The translations under genes and the position numbers were made by a program. From Wenxinia saemankumensis (GTDB lineage: Bacteria > Pseudomonadota > Alphaproteobacteria > Rhodobacterales > Rhodobacteraceae), in the NCBI RefSeq assembly GCF_900141735.1, contig NZ_FQYO01000004.1, positions 457,348 through 521,347 on the forward strand: DNA of 64,000 nucleotides, written 5' to 3'. Below the pieces are notes generated by a model. The model was not told the DNA's origin, searched no databases, and saw nothing but the letters and a program-made list of their open reading frames with translations. Below, piece after piece: positions 51,608 to 63,923 of this stretch (the first letter of the stretch is position 1; each line of letters begins with the position of its first letter).

Positions 51608-52159
51608 CTAGCGCGCCCCGCCCGACATGCGAAGCTGCCCCTCGCCCGGGGCGGCCTGCGTCTGCGACTTCATGGCCGCAGGATCCTTGCGCCGGGCCAT
51701 CGCCTCGGCCATCTCGACCCGCCGCTTCGGCTCGGGGCGGTTCGCGATCTCGATCACGCGGGCAAGCAGGTTCGCGGCATCGTCGCCGGCATTGATCGGC
51801 TCGGCCGCGAAGCCCATCCCCCAATCGCCGAACTGGCGGGACCGGATGCTGCGGTCCGAGCGGACCTCGATCCCGTAATGCCGCATGTCGCGGCGGATCC
51901 GACGGAAGACCTGCTCGATCGCGTCCGCCGGGCCCTCGATCACCTGGACGAAAGTGCCGCCGTCCTTCACGAGGAAGCCGCCGATCTCGTCCTCTGCGTT
52001 GCGCCGTCTCGCCACGCGCAGGACGTCGATGGCGGCCACGCTCGTGTCCGACAACGTCGTCTTGCTGGTATACAGAATCTGCCTGATCAATTTGTCACCG
52101 CAACGCGTCACCGCGCCTTTCGCTGCTTCCCGGTCGACCCGGGGGTAGCTCCCATCCAC
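51608..52159 (-). CDS. BLUF-domain blue-light photoreceptor, stand-alone
   Basis: A 183-residue flavin photoreceptor. The BLUF core runs about 24-120: LIRQILYTS with the key Tyr Y30, [15 protein letters not shown] with N54, [17 protein letters not shown] with Q72, DMRHYGIEV, and [10 protein letters not shown] with W113 and M115. All residues needed for the photocycle are present. There is no output domain; the C-terminal 60 residues are charged and probably helical, suited to a protein partner. The ATG at 52159 has a weak ribosome site; a GTG at residue 17 is possible. BLUF proteins regulate light responses in Rhodobacter relatives. Confidence 0.9.
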   Translation of the reverse strand: MDGSYPRVDREAAKGAVTRCGDKLIRQILYTSKTTLSDTSVAAIDVLRVARRRNAEDEIGGFLVKDGGTFVQVIEGPADAIEQVFRRIRRDMRHYGIEVRSDRSIRSRQFGDWGMGFAAEPINAGDDAANLLARVIEIANRPEPKRRVEMAEAMARRKDPAAMKSQTQAAPGEGQLRMSGGAR

Positions 52160-52170
52160 CCACGGGTCCT

Positions 52171-52198
52171 AGAAAATGCCGTTTTTTTCACGGCGTTT
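52171..52198 (-). terminator. Terminator of the glycine cleavage operon
   Basis: On the minus strand AAACGCCGT, a 7-nt A-rich loop, ACGGCATTT then TCT: a 9-bp stem with one wobble ending in a T-run, placed 50 bp after the gcvP stop codon and 12 bp before the BLUF gene. Confidence 0.65.
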
Positions 52199-52219
52199 CC
52201 CGGTCAGAACGAGCGCCGT

Positions 52220-52235
52220 GGGGAACCGGTTCCCC
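52220..52235. repeat. 16-bp perfect palindrome after gcvP
   Basis: GGGGAACCGGTTCCCC lies between the gcvP stop and its terminator, 60 bp upstream of the BLUF gene start. It could be part of the 3' structure of the gcv mRNA or an operator for the BLUF gene. Confidence 0.5.
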
Positions 52236-52247
52236 GCCGGGCGACAT

Positions 52248-55094
<2,847 letters not shown>

Positions 55095-55187
55095 GTCGGT
55101 GGGTCCTGCTCTGGCCGGGCGGTCCCGGCGCGGTCGTATGGGGCGGGCGCACGGGGCGGCGCGCCGGGAAAAAGGGGGGGCGGGGGC

Positions 55188-55661
55188 TCAGCGGCCCTCG
55201 GTCTCGGCGGCAAGGTGCGACAGGCTTTCGGACAGGGCCGCCTCGTGGACGGCCTGATCGATGCCCGGCGGCACGCCGGTCGCCGCGACGACGGCCCGGG
55301 TGCCGCTCCCCTCGGGGGCGAAGGTCCAGGTGAGCCGCATCGTCCCGGCAAAGGCGGGATCGGCGCTGTCGAACGTGCCCTCGTGGGCCAGGATCCCGGG
55401 CGCCTCGACCCTCACGAAGCGGCCCGCGATCACGTCGGTATCGTCGCTGGTCTTGCCGGGGGCGCCGCGGAAGGTCAGCCGCAGGGAGAAGGCGCCGCCC
55501 GGGCGGAAATCCCAGGCGAGGATCTCTCCGGTCGCGTCAGCGGGCGGCAGCCACCGCACGAGGCGGCCGGGATCCGACCAGGCGGACCACAGCTCGCCCG
55601 GCGGCGCCGCGATCAGCCGCTCGGCCCGGTCGACGCGTCCCTCGGGGCCCCGGTCGCTCAA
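55188..55661 (-). CDS. SRPBCC / AHSA1-like domain protein within the gcv operon
   Basis: A 157-residue protein from a TTG that overlaps the gcvH stop (ATTGA). The START/AHSA1 pattern is visible: [83 protein letters not shown], and a C-terminal helix. Such proteins bind hydrophobic ligands or Hsp90. It is an unusual member of a gcv operon; its link to glycine metabolism is unknown. Confidence 0.8.
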   Translation of the reverse strand: MSDRGPEGRVDRAERLIAAPPGELWSAWSDPGRLVRWLPPADATGEILAWDFRPGGAFSLRLTFRGAPGKTSDDTDVIAGRFVRVEAPGILAHEGTFDSADPAFAGTMRLTWTFAPEGSGTRAVVAATGVPPGIDQAVHEAALSESLSHLAAETEGR

Positions 55662-56020
55662 TCCGCGAAGTCCTTGTAGGCGGCCTCGTCCATGAAGTCG
55701 TCTAGCGCGGCGGCATCTGCGATCTTCAGTTTGAAGAACCAGCCCGCGCCGGCGGGGTCCTCGTTGACCTTGCCCGGCTCGTCCGCGATGGCCTCGTTCA
55801 CCTCGACGATCTCGCCGTCCAGCGGCGCGGTGATGTCGGAGGCGGCCTTGACGCTCTCGATCACCACGACCTCCTCGCCCGCACTCACCTCGCGTCCCGC
55901 CTCGGGCAGTTCGACGAACACGATGTCGCCCAGCTGGGTGGCGGCATGCTTCGTGATGCCGACGGTGACGGTGTCGCCGTCGAGGTCCAGCCATTCATGG
56001 TCTTCGGTATACTTGCGCAT
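55658..56020 (-). CDS. gcvH: Glycine cleavage system H protein
   Basis: Lipoyl carrier of the glycine cleavage complex. The 120-residue protein starts [39 protein letters not shown] and has the lipoylated lysine in [12 protein letters not shown], followed by [10 protein letters not shown]. Normal length. 11 bp after gcvT and coupled to the SRPBCC gene. Confidence 0.97.
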   Translation of the reverse strand: MRKYTEDHEWLDLDGDTVTVGITKHAATQLGDIVFVELPEAGREVSAGEEVVVIESVKAASDITAPLDGEIVEVNEAIADEPGKVNEDPAGAGWFFKLKIADAAALDDFMDEAAYKDFAD

Positions 56021-56031
56021 CGGGTGGCCTT

Positions 56032-57144
56032 TCAGCGTTTGAAGGTCGCGGGAACGAAGGGGAGGGGGGCGATCGCGACGGGCAGGCGGCGCCCGCGCAG
56101 CTCGCCCCAGAGGCGGGTGCCGGGCTGCGCGAGCCGCGTCTCGACATATCCCATGGCGACGGGCGCCTGGAGCGTGGGGCCGAACCCGCCGGAGGTGATC
56201 CGGCCGACGGCGGCCGTCCCGTCCTCGGCGTCGAAGAGCTCGACCCCTTCGCGCATCGGGCTGCGTCCCTCGGGGCGCAGGCCGACGCGGGTCATCACCG
56301 CGCCCTCTGCCAGCTGCCGTTCGATGGCGTCCGCGCCGGGATAGCCGCCCGCGCGGGCCCCGCCGGGGCGGCGCACCTTCTGGATCGCCCAGGTGAGGGC
56401 GGCGTCCACCGGCGTCGTCGCGGTCGAGATGTCGTGGCCATGCAGGCAGAGCCCGGCCTCCAGGCGCAGCGAATCCCGCGCGCCGAGACCGACGGGGGCC
56501 ACGTTCTCGTGGGCGAGAAGGGCGCGGGCCAGCGCCTCGGCCCGGGCGGGCTCGACGCTGATCTCGAACCCGTCCTCGCCGGTATAGCCCGAGCGCGAGA
56601 CCCAGATCTCCGTCCCGTCCCAGTTCAGCGTCGCCACGTCCATGAACCGCATCGCCGCCGCACCGGGGGCAAGCGCGTCCAGGGCCTCCTCGGCCGCTGG
56701 GCCCTGCAGGGCGATCAGGGCGCGGTCCAGAACCTCGACCTCGATGTCCGGGGGCGTGTCGGCCCGCAGATGGGCGATGTCCGCCGCGGCATTGGCGGCG
56801 TTCACCACGAGAAAGAGGTGGTCGCCCCGGTTCGCGACCATCAGGTCGTCCAGGATACCGCCCGTCTCGTCGGTCAGCAGGGCATAGCGCTGGCGTCCGT
56901 CCCTCAGCCCGACGATGTCGGCGGGGACCAGCGCCTCGAGCGCCTCGGCGGCGCCGGGGCCGCGCAGGATCACCTGTCCCATGTGGCTGACGTCGAACAG
57001 GCCCGCCTCGGCCCGGGTGTGCAGATGTTCCTTCATCACGCCGGGGGCGTACTGGACCGGCATCTCCCAGCCGGCGAATGGCACCATGCGGGCGCCGAGT
57101 TCGACATGAAGATCGTATAGCGGCGTGCGTGCGAGCTCGCTCAT
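56032..57144 (-). CDS. gcvT: Glycine cleavage system T protein (aminomethyltransferase)
   Basis: Transfers the C1 unit from aminomethyl-GcvH to tetrahydrofolate. The 370-residue protein begins [32 protein letters not shown] and has [10 protein letters not shown], the folate-binding Asp region [21 protein letters not shown], and [22 protein letters not shown] at 57144 with GGAGAGG upstream. First gene of the operon, about 80 bp downstream of the glycine riboswitch. Confidence 0.96.
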   Translation of the reverse strand: MSELARTPLYDLHVELGARMVPFAGWEMPVQYAPGVMKEHLHTRAEAGLFDVSHMGQVILRGPGAAEALEALVPADIVGLRDGRQRYALLTDETGGILDDLMVANRGDHLFLVVNAANAAADIAHLRADTPPDIEVEVLDRALIALQGPAAEEALDALAPGAAAMRFMDVATLNWDGTEIWVSRSGYTGEDGFEISVEPARAEALARALLAHENVAPVGLGARDSLRLEAGLCLHGHDISTATTPVDAALTWAIQKVRRPGGARAGGYPGADAIERQLAEGAVMTRVGLRPEGRSPMREGVELFDAEDGTAAVGRITSGGFGPTLQAPVAMGYVETRLAQPGTRLWGELRGRRLPVAIAPLPFVPATFKR

Positions 57145-57225
57145 CCGGTCCCTCTCCTTCGGGGCCGGGGCGCTTCGGGCGCGCCTCCGGGCCATGCCGG
57201 GCCGCGCGATCCGCGACCCTCCATG

Positions 57226-57400
57226 CCCCTCTGTCCTTCTGCCTGAGATCGTTATCCCGTCGGCGGACCGCATGGGGCGGCCTCTCTCCAGAGTCTGTCG
57301 CGCAGGCGGTCCTTTCGCCTGAGAGGTTCCGGGGCTGTTGCTCCTTCGGCACCGGCATCGCCGCCGGTGCGGCACCGGCAGCGCTGCCGGATTCTCCCGG
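57226..57400 (-). promoter_or_regulatory. Tandem glycine riboswitch
   Basis: On the minus strand two glycine aptamers follow each other: GGGAGA ... GCCGAAGGAGCAA ... CCTCTCAGGCGAAAGGAC ... CTCTGGAGAG, then GCCGACGGGATAA ... ATCTCAGGCAGAAGGACAGAGGGG. These match the conserved core of both aptamers. The first aptamer has an unusually long GC-rich hairpin (about 57353-57393) between its opening strand and core. Glycine binding is expected to turn on gcvT-gcvH-gcvP. Confidence 0.93.
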
Positions 57401-57444
57401 CCTGCGCGGGGCGAAGGGTAGGACGCCGCGCGCGCGGCGGCAAG

Positions 57445-59418
57445 TCAGTCCTGCGGCGGCTCCAGCGTCAGCAGGATCGTGCCCTCGGCGACCTGCGCCC
57501 CCTCGCGCGTGCCGATCCCGGCTACGGTGCCGTCGCGGGGCGCGCGCAGCGTGTGCTCCATCTTCATCGCCTCGAGCACGATCAGGGCCTGGCCCTGCGC
57601 GACCGCATCGCCCGGCTGGGCCCGGACCGCCTTGACGAGACCGGGCATCGGCGCGGCCAGGCTGTCGCCGCCCGTCCCCTCGACCGAGGCCCGCATCGGG
57701 TCGACGAGGACGAAATCGTGCGTGGCCCGGCCGTCCCGGATGGCGATCCGCCGGCCGAGCCGCGCCGCATCCAGGCTCACGGCATGGCCGTCCAGGACCA
57801 GGCGCAGCCTGTCGCCCTCCACCGCGAAGGCGACGGGGGCGCCGTCGACCGATCCGCGCCCGGGGCCGGTCAGGGCCGCCCGCAGCTCGCCGCTCTCGAA
57901 GCGGAGGATCTGCTCGGCCGGTCCCCAGAGGCGGAAGCCGCGCAGGGCCGAGAACGGGTCGCCCGGGTCGGGCGCCTCCATCGCGCCGAGCGCGACCAGC
58001 GCGGCGGCGGCGCGGATATGGGGCGACGGGTCGGGCGGGGTCGTCAGCGCTTCGGCCTCGCGCCCGATCAGGCCGGTATCGACCTCGCCCGCCGCGAATC
58101 CCCGGTGCCGGGCGAGCGCGCCGAGAAAGCCGAGATTCGTGACCGTCCCCGTCACCTGCGTCTCCGCGAGCGCGGCGGCGAGCCGGGCGAGGGCGGCCGG
58201 CCGGTCGGGACCGTGGACGATCAGCTTGGCGATCATCGGGTCGTAATGCGGGGTGATCTCGTCCCCCTCGCGCACGCCGCTGTCGACGCGCACCGGGCCC
58301 CGCGCGAAGGCTGAGGCCTCAGGGAACCGCAGGCGGTGCAGCCGGCCGGTGGCGGGAAGGAAGCCGCGCGCGGCGTCCTCGGCATAGATGCGCGCCTCGA
58401 ACGCGTGGCCGTCGATGGAGAGATCGTCCTGCGCGACGGGCAGGCGCTCTCCGTTCGCGATGCGCAGCTGCAGCTCGACGAGGTCGAGGCCGGTGATCGC
58501 CTCGGTCACCGGGTGCTCGACCTGGAGGCGGGTGTTCATCTCCATGAACCAGAACCCGTCCGGGCGAAGACCGTGCGTGCCGTCGGCGATGAACTCCACC
58601 GTGCCGGCCCCGACATAGCCGATCGCCCTCGCCGCCTGCACCGCCGCCGCGCCCATCGCGTCGCGCACCTCGTCCGTCATGCCGGGGGCCGGCGCCTCCT
58701 CGATCACCTTCTGGTGGCGGCGCTGCAGCGAGCAGTCCCGTTCGAAGAGATGCACGACGTTGCCATGGGCATCGGCCATGACCTGCATCTCGACATGGCG
58801 GGGGGCGGTGACGTAGCGCTCGATCAGGACGGCGGGGTCGCCGAAGCTGGCCTGCCCCTCGCGCCGGGCCCCCGCCAGGGCATCGGCGAAGTCCGCCGCC
58901 CGCTCGACCAGGCGCATGCCCTTGCCGCCGCCTCCCGCGCGCGCCTTGATGAGGACGGGGTAGCCGATCCGGTCCGCCTCCCGCGCCAGCCCGTCCGGAT
59001 CCTGGTCCGCGCCGTGATAGCCGGGCACGACGGGCACGCCCGCCTCCTCCATCCGCGCCTTGGCGGCATCCTTGAGGCCCATCGCGCGGATGGCGCCTTC
59101 GGGGGGGCCGACGAAGGTCAGGCCCGCCGCCGCGACCGCCCGGGCGAAATCGGGGGATTCGGACAGGAAGCCGTAACCGGGATGGATCGCGTCCGCACCA
59201 AGGCGGCGGGCGGCCTCGACGATCGCGCCGGCATCGAGATAGCTCTCCGCCACGGGGGCGGGGCCGATCCGTACCGCCTCGTCCGCCATGGCGACATGCA
59301 GCGCCCCGGCATCGGCGTCGGAATGGACCGCGACCGTGGCGATCCCCATCCGCCGGGCGGTGGCGATGATCCGGGCCGCGATCTCGCCGCGATTGGCGAT
59401 GAGGAGCTTCTCGATCAT
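57445..59418 (-). CDS. mccA: Methylcrotonyl-CoA carboxylase biotin-containing (alpha) subunit
   Basis: Biotin carboxylase plus biotin carrier, for leucine breakdown. The 657-residue protein starts [17 protein letters not shown]; the ATP-grasp domain has [35 protein letters not shown] and [14 protein letters not shown]; the C-terminal carrier has the biotinyl lysine in [16 protein letters not shown]. It acts with MccB, encoded upstream; an ASCH-domain gene and a repeat element separate the two. Propionyl-CoA carboxylase is the main alternative, disfavoured by the neighbouring isovaleryl-CoA dehydrogenase. Confidence 0.93.
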   Translation of the reverse strand: MIEKLLIANRGEIAARIIATARRMGIATVAVHSDADAGALHVAMADEAVRIGPAPVAESYLDAGAIVEAARRLGADAIHPGYGFLSESPDFARAVAAAGLTFVGPPEGAIRAMGLKDAAKARMEEAGVPVVPGYHGADQDPDGLAREADRIGYPVLIKARAGGGGKGMRLVERAADFADALAGARREGQASFGDPAVLIERYVTAPRHVEMQVMADAHGNVVHLFERDCSLQRRHQKVIEEAPAPGMTDEVRDAMGAAAVQAARAIGYVGAGTVEFIADGTHGLRPDGFWFMEMNTRLQVEHPVTEAITGLDLVELQLRIANGERLPVAQDDLSIDGHAFEARIYAEDAARGFLPATGRLHRLRFPEASAFARGPVRVDSGVREGDEITPHYDPMIAKLIVHGPDRPAALARLAAALAETQVTGTVTNLGFLGALARHRGFAAGEVDTGLIGREAEALTTPPDPSPHIRAAAALVALGAMEAPDPGDPFSALRGFRLWGPAEQILRFESGELRAALTGPGRGSVDGAPVAFAVEGDRLRLVLDGHAVSLDAARLGRRIAIRDGRATHDFVLVDPMRASVEGTGGDSLAAPMPGLVKAVRAQPGDAVAQGQALIVLEAMKMEHTLRAPRDGTVAGIGTREGAQVAEGTILLTLEPPQD

Positions 59419-59443
59419 GCGCGCCTCGTCTGGCCGCCGGGGA

Positions 59444-59502
59444 GGGGGGCTGTCTGCCCCCCGCGCCTGCGGCGCCCCCCCGAGAGGTATTTGCGGCAAG
59501 AT
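59444..59502 (+). repeat. Hairpin plus GGTATTT dispersed repeat, copy B
   Basis: GGGGGGC-TGTCT-GCCCCCC, a 19-bp GC-rich spacer, then GAGGTATTTGCGGCAAGAT. Related to copies A and C. It lies between mccA and the ASCH-domain gene. Confidence 0.5.
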
Positions 59503-59524
59503 AAGAGCCGGGAGGGGGGCACGA

Positions 59525-59947
59525 TCACTGCAGGTCCTCCACCAGGCGGAAACGTTCGCAGACGAGTTCCATCCCCGGCGTCCAGCCGCCATTGCGCTCG
59601 AAATAGGCGCGGTGACCCGCGCGCCAGCCTTCGAGGCTGTCATCCTCGCCCTCGGCCAGCGCGAAATCCTCGCCCACGTCGCGGAAGCGGCAGATCGTCA
59701 TGCCGGTCGTCTCGATGACGAGGGCGGGCGCGCCGTCCCAGTCGAGGGCGATGTCGCGGCGACCGGGCCGGGGCAGCGCCTCGCCCCCGGGCCCGTAATC
59801 GCGCAGCGCGCCGCAGGTCGCGGTCTTGCGTCCCGCGCGGACGAGGGCGAGCAGGCGGTCGCAGAGCGCGCGGCTGTCGCCGAAGGTGAAGGTCGCGGCG
59901 CCGGCATGCCGGGCGAGCGCCTCGCCCAGGGTCACGGCCGGGCTCAC
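59525..59947 (-). CDS. ASCH-domain protein
   Basis: A 140-residue protein of the ASCH fold: [75 protein letters not shown] and [15 protein letters not shown] are typical. ASCH proteins bind RNA, and one branch (YqfB) hydrolyses N4-acetylcytidine. It starts with GTG overlapping the mccB stop by 4 bases, so it is co-translated inside the mcc operon; its link to leucine breakdown is unclear. Confidence 0.85.
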   Translation of the reverse strand: MSPAVTLGEALARHAGAATFTFGDSRALCDRLLALVRAGRKTATCGALRDYGPGGEALPRPGRRDIALDWDGAPALVIETTGMTICRFRDVGEDFALAEGEDDSLEGWRAGHRAYFERNGGWTPGMELVCERFRLVEDLQ

Positions 59948-61542
59948 ATGCGGAACACGCCGAAGCGTGTCTCGGGAATCGGGGCGCCCCTGCAGGCGGC
60001 GAGCGAGAGGCCGACCACGTCGCGGGTCTGACGGGGGTCGATGATCCCGTCGTCCCAGAGCCGGGCCGAGGCGTAGAGGGGGTGGGCCTGCGCCTCCAGC
60101 CGGTCGCGGATCGGGGCGCGGAACGCCTCCTCCGCCTCATCCGTCCAGCCCTCGCCGCGCTTCTCGAGCGCGGCGCGGCGCACGGTGGAGAGCACGCCCG
60201 CGGCCTGCGGCGCGCCCATCACGCCGATCCGGCTGATCGGCCAGGTCCAGAGGAAGCGCGGCCCGAAGGCGCGGCCGGCCATGCCGTAATTGCCCGCCCC
60301 GTAGGAGCCGCCGACGATCACGGTGATCTTGGGCACGGCGACGGTCGAGACCGCCGTCACCATCTTGGCCCCGTGGCGTGCGATGCCCCCGGCCTCGGCC
60401 TTCTTCCCCACCATGAAGCCGGTGATGTTCTGGAGGAAGAGGAGGGGGATCCGGCGCTGGCCGCAGAGCTGGACGAAATGCGCGCCCTTCTGCGCGCTGT
60501 CGCTGAAGAGGACGCCGTTGCTCGCGACGATGCCGACATCCATCCCCCAGGTCCGGGCGAAGCCGCAGACGAGGGTAGTGCCGAAGCGCGACTTGAACTC
60601 GTCGAACTCCGAGCCGTCGACGATCCGGGCGATCACCTCGCGGATGTCGTAGGGGGTGGAGAGGCCGGGGGGCACGATCTCCAGCAGCTCCTCCGGATCG
60701 AGGGCCGGCGGCACGACGGGGCCGGGCGGGGCGGCGGGGGCGGGGCCGAGCGAGGCGACGGCCTGCCGGGCGAGGGCGAGCGCATGGGCATCGTCGTCCG
60801 CCAGCGTGTCGGCGACGCCGGAGAGGCGGGTATGGACGTCGCCGCCGCCCAGCTCCTCGGCGGTGACCTCCTCGCCGGTGGCCTGCTTCACCAGCGGCGG
60901 GCCGGCCAGGAAGATCGTGCCCTGCTCCTTTACGATGATCGAGACGTCGGACATGGCGGGCACGTAGGCGCCGCCCGCGGTGCAGGAGCCCATGACGACC
61001 GCGATCTGGGGAATGCCCGCCGCGCTCATCCGGGCCTGGTTGTAGAAGATGCGCCCGAAATGGTCGCGATCGGGAAAGACCTCGTCCTGGCTGGGCAGGT
61101 TCGCCCCGCCGCTGTCGACGAGGTAGAGGCAGGGCAGGCGGTTCTCCTCGGCGATCTCCTGCGCGCGCAGATGCTTCTTCACGCTCATCGGGTAGTAGGT
61201 GCCGCCCTTGGCCGTGGCGTCGTTGCAGACGACCATGACCTCGCGCCCCATGACCCGGCCGATGCCGGCGATCAGTCCGGCCGAGGGCGCGGCGCCGTCG
61301 TAGAGGCCGTGGGCCGCGGTGAGCCCGATCTCGAGGAAGGGCGCGCCGGGATCGAGCAGGGTCGCGACCCGGTCGCGGGGCAGCATCTTGCCGCGCGACA
61401 GATGCCGCTGACGGGCGGTCTCGCCGCCGCCGGCCAGCGCCGTCTCGGCCGCCGCGCGGATCTCGGCCAGGGCGGCCTCGTGTCCGTCGCGGTTGGCGCG
61501 GGCCTGGTCCGTGCTCGGGACATGGGCGGTCGTGAGCTTCAT
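59944..61542 (-). CDS. mccB: Methylcrotonyl-CoA carboxylase carboxyltransferase (beta) subunit
   Basis: Transfers carboxyl from biotin to 3-methylcrotonyl-CoA. The 532-residue protein has the carboxyltransferase motifs [66 protein letters not shown] and [23 protein letters not shown], all close to MccB. ATG at 61542 in [12 protein letters not shown]. It lies between isovaleryl-CoA dehydrogenase genes upstream and mccA downstream. Confidence 0.95.
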   Translation of the reverse strand: MKLTTAHVPSTDQARANRDGHEAALAEIRAAAETALAGGGETARQRHLSRGKMLPRDRVATLLDPGAPFLEIGLTAAHGLYDGAAPSAGLIAGIGRVMGREVMVVCNDATAKGGTYYPMSVKKHLRAQEIAEENRLPCLYLVDSGGANLPSQDEVFPDRDHFGRIFYNQARMSAAGIPQIAVVMGSCTAGGAYVPAMSDVSIIVKEQGTIFLAGPPLVKQATGEEVTAEELGGGDVHTRLSGVADTLADDDAHALALARQAVASLGPAPAAPPGPVVPPALDPEELLEIVPPGLSTPYDIREVIARIVDGSEFDEFKSRFGTTLVCGFARTWGMDVGIVASNGVLFSDSAQKGAHFVQLCGQRRIPLLFLQNITGFMVGKKAEAGGIARHGAKMVTAVSTVAVPKITVIVGGSYGAGNYGMAGRAFGPRFLWTWPISRIGVMGAPQAAGVLSTVRRAALEKRGEGWTDEAEEAFRAPIRDRLEAQAHPLYASARLWDDGIIDPRQTRDVVGLSLAACRGAPIPETRFGVFRM

Positions 61543-61860
61543 GGCGTCTCCCTCGCGGCCAGATTGGCGCGGGGGGCGCAGCCGGGCAAGCCGCTCGTTC
61601 CGCGGCGGCCCGGGCGCGCGGGTCTCGCCGGAGCGCCGTGCCGGTGACGGTCGCGGGCGGCGCATCGGGGACCATCCCCTCGCGCGGCCGGGCATGGGCG
61701 GTGCGGCGTTCCCCAGTCGGCAGCGAGGGCGCCGCGGAACGTCTCCGCCGTCCAGGGGCCGGGGAACATCAGTGCCGCGCCCGGCGGGTCGCGATGACGC
61801 GGTCCGGCGGGTCCCGGCGGAGGTCCCGCCGGATCCGTGAACATGTTCGGTCCGGCAACA
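61543..61860. other. 318-bp gap upstream of mccB without a convincing gene
   Basis: A minus-strand frame (61539-61844, 101 codons) ends in ATGA overlap with mccB, but its product is arginine/proline-rich without a motif, as expected of an unused frame in GC-rich DNA. Visible structure: inverted arms TCCGGCGGG / CCCGCCGGA (61803-61811, 61825-61833) and a palindrome GAACATGTTC (61839-61848), which may end the upstream transcript or carry regulation. Confidence 0.5.
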
Positions 61861-62127
61861 TCACGTCTCCATCCCCTCCAGCACGGCGGGGCGCAGGCCC
61901 CACCGATCCACGGAATAGACCCGGGGCGCCGCCCCGGCGCAGGTGACCCGGATGGTGCGCCCCTCCGGCCGGCCGGTGCAATCGGTCGCGGCGCCCCCCG
62001 TCTCCGCCATGTAGACGGCAGCGGCGCGGCTCACCGCCTCCGCCGGGTCGAGCCGGCCGAAGCGCAGCCCCGCGAGCCCGCCGAGCAGCGCGACGAGAGC
62101 CAGGCCGAGCAGGACGAGTCGTCTCAC
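61861..62127 (-). CDS. Small secreted or membrane-anchored protein
   Basis: An 88-residue protein from a GTG that overlaps the stop of the DUF1622 gene (GTGA). An N-terminal hydrophobic segment (LVLLGLALVALLGGLAGL) is followed by a soluble domain with two cysteines (ATDCTGRPE and VTCAGAAPRVYSVDRWG) that may form a disulfide. No recognised family. Confidence 0.62.
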   Translation of the reverse strand: MRRLVLLGLALVALLGGLAGLRFGRLDPAEAVSRAAAVYMAETGGAATDCTGRPEGRTIRVTCAGAAPRVYSVDRWGLRPAVLEGMET

Positions 62128-62522
62128 GAGCCCAGCTCGCGCTTCAGCTCCCCCAGCTCGCGGTCGAGGAAGTAGGAGGTGATGGAGCGGATCACGACGA
62201 GGACGAGCAGGAAGATCAGGTCCGCCATCGCGAGGCTGAGCGCGGTGTGGATCACGTCGGACACGATGAAGAGCTCGAGCCCCGCCAGGATGTAGCGCCC
62301 CAGCTCCACCCGTTCGCGGTTGGTGCGGCGCACGCGCTCGGCCCCCTCGCGCGTGATCTCGGCCCGGATCACGCCGGCGATGAAGCGGCCCGCCCCGACC
62401 AGAAGCAGCAGGATCGCGAAGATGTCGATCAGCGCGGCCAGCCATTCGAGCGCATGGATCGCCCAGGCGAACTCGCCATGCAGGACACCGCCCTCCTGCT
62501 CGAGGTCCAGAAAGCCCCCCAT
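62124..62522 (-). CDS. DUF1622 family membrane protein
   Basis: A 132-residue protein with two or three membrane helices: ALEWLAALIDIFAILLLLVGAGRF, then RRTNRERVELGRYILAGLELFIVSDVIHTALS and LIFLLVLVVIRSITSYFLDREL, the DUF1622 signature. Function unknown. Its start shares one base with the stop of the acyl-CoA dehydrogenase gene, so it is coupled to it. Confidence 0.87.
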   Translation of the reverse strand: MGGFLDLEQEGGVLHGEFAWAIHALEWLAALIDIFAILLLLVGAGRFIAGVIRAEITREGAERVRRTNRERVELGRYILAGLELFIVSDVIHTALSLAMADLIFLLVLVVIRSITSYFLDRELGELKRELGS

Positions 62523-63682
62523 CAGACGGCCCCCATCATCTCGCGCCCGATCAGCATGCGCCGGATCTCCGACGTGCCGGCGCCGATCTCCATCAGCTTG
62601 GCGTCGCGGAACAGCCGGCTGACGGCCGTGTCGTTCATGAAGCCCGCCCCGCCCATGGCCTGCACCGCCTGGTGGGCGCAGGTCATCGCCTCCTCGCTGG
62701 CATAGAGGACGCAGGCCGCCGCGTCGGCGCGCGTGACCGCGCCCCGGTCGCAGGCCTGCGCGACGGCATAGACATAGGCGCGGGCCGAGCCGAGCCTGGT
62801 GTAGATGTCGGCGATCTTGCCCTGCATCAGCTGGAAGCTCCCGATCGGCTGGCCGAACTGCCGCCGTTCCTTCAGGTAGGGCATGATCTCGTCGAGACAG
62901 GCCGCCATGATCCCGGTCCCGATCCCCGACAGGACGACGCGCTCGTAATCGAGCCCGCTCATCAGGACGCGCACGCCGCGCCCCTCCTCGCCGAGGACGT
63001 TCTCCTCCGGGATCTCGACATCCTCGAAGACCAGCTCGGCCGTGTTGGAGCCGCGCATCCCGAGCTTGTCGAAATGAGGGGAGGCGCGGAATCCGGTCAT
63101 ACCCTTCTCGACCAGGAAGGCGGTGATCCCCTTGGACCCCGCCTCGGGATCGGTCTTTGCGTAGACCACCAGCACGTCGGCGTCGGGTCCGTTGGTGATC
63201 CAGTACTTCGTGCCGTTCAGCACGTAGCGGTCGCCCCGCCTTTCTGCCCGCAGCGCCATCGACACCACGTCCGATCCCGCGCCGGCCTCGCTCATCGCCA
63301 GGGCCCCGACCTGCGCGCCGCTGACCAGCTTCGGCAGGTAGCGCGCCTTCTGGGAGTCCGAGCCGTTCAGCGCGATCTGGTTCACGCAGAGATTGGAATG
63401 CGCCCCGTAGGAGAGGGAGACGCTCGCGCTCGCGCGCGCGATCTCCTCCACCGCGACGACGTGGGCGAGATAGCCCATCCCGGCCCCGCCATACTGCTCG
63501 GGCACCGTGATGCCGAGCAGGCCGAGTTCGCCCATCTCCGGCCAGAGGTCGGGGGGGAAGACGTTCTCGGAGTCGATCGCGGCCGCGCGCGGCTTCAGCC
63601 TTTCCTGCGCCCAGCGATGGACGGTCTGGCGCAGGGCCTCGACCTCGTCGCCGAGGCCGAAGGACATGGTGGACGTGAACAT
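62522..63682 (-). CDS. ivd: Isovaleryl-CoA dehydrogenase
   Basis: FAD-dependent acyl-CoA dehydrogenase acting on isovaleryl-CoA from leucine. The 386-residue protein has [14 protein letters not shown] and [19 protein letters not shown] (flavin and substrate binding), catalytic base E247 in [12 protein letters not shown] (the helix-G position used by isovaleryl-CoA dehydrogenases, unlike the C-terminal Glu of other family members), and [38 protein letters not shown]. First gene of the leucine-catabolism cluster. Its promoter must lie within 63683-63880; none was clearly seen. Confidence 0.94.
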   Translation of the reverse strand: MFTSTMSFGLGDEVEALRQTVHRWAQERLKPRAAAIDSENVFPPDLWPEMGELGLLGITVPEQYGGAGMGYLAHVVAVEEIARASASVSLSYGAHSNLCVNQIALNGSDSQKARYLPKLVSGAQVGALAMSEAGAGSDVVSMALRAERRGDRYVLNGTKYWITNGPDADVLVVYAKTDPEAGSKGITAFLVEKGMTGFRASPHFDKLGMRGSNTAELVFEDVEIPEENVLGEEGRGVRVLMSGLDYERVVLSGIGTGIMAACLDEIMPYLKERRQFGQPIGSFQLMQGKIADIYTRLGSARAYVYAVAQACDRGAVTRADAAACVLYASEEAMTCAHQAVQAMGGAGFMNDTAVSRLFRDAKLMEIGAGTSEIRRMLIGREMMGAV

Positions 63683-63887
63683 CGGCCGATTCCTCCCTCG
63701 TTGTCGCCCGAGTCTAGCGCGCGGGACGGGTGAATCGCGGACGAGTCGCCCCCGGGATGTCGCGATTCGACCTCCCATGCGGCCAACGGGGGGCCGCCGG
63801 CGGTCCCCCTCACCGGCCCGTGAACCAGCAAAACAAGGGAGTTCCGGGCTTTACGCTGGGTCCGTCGCAAATTCTTCAAAAAGAGGC

Positions 63888-63923
63888 TTGCGACCCCCCG
63901 GCGGTATCCGTAGATAGCCCCTC
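63888..63923 (+). promoter_or_regulatory. Strong rRNA-type promoter at the right edge
   Basis: TTGCGA (63888-63893), exactly 17 bp, then TAGATA (63911-63916), with an A-rich stretch upstream (CAAATTCTTCAAAAAG) like an UP element and a GC-rich discriminator (GCCCCTC). The downstream leader (CACCGGCGGCGCTGAGGCGCGG) resembles leaders ahead of 16S rRNA in Rhodobacterales. Transcription would start near 63923 and leave the window; no rRNA sequence is inside it. 63683-63887 holds no other gene I can support. Confidence 0.65.

Noticed and set aside
61539..61844. 101-codon minus-strand ORF ending in ATGA overlap with mccB
   Set aside because: The overlap is suggestive, but the product is low-complexity Arg/Pro-rich with no motif or good ribosome site; left as an uncertain gap.
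61839..61848. GAACATGTTC as a LexA site
   Set aside because: The spacing fits neither the alphaproteobacterial GTTC-N7-GTTC box nor the GAAC-N4-GTTC type, and no SOS gene is adjacent.
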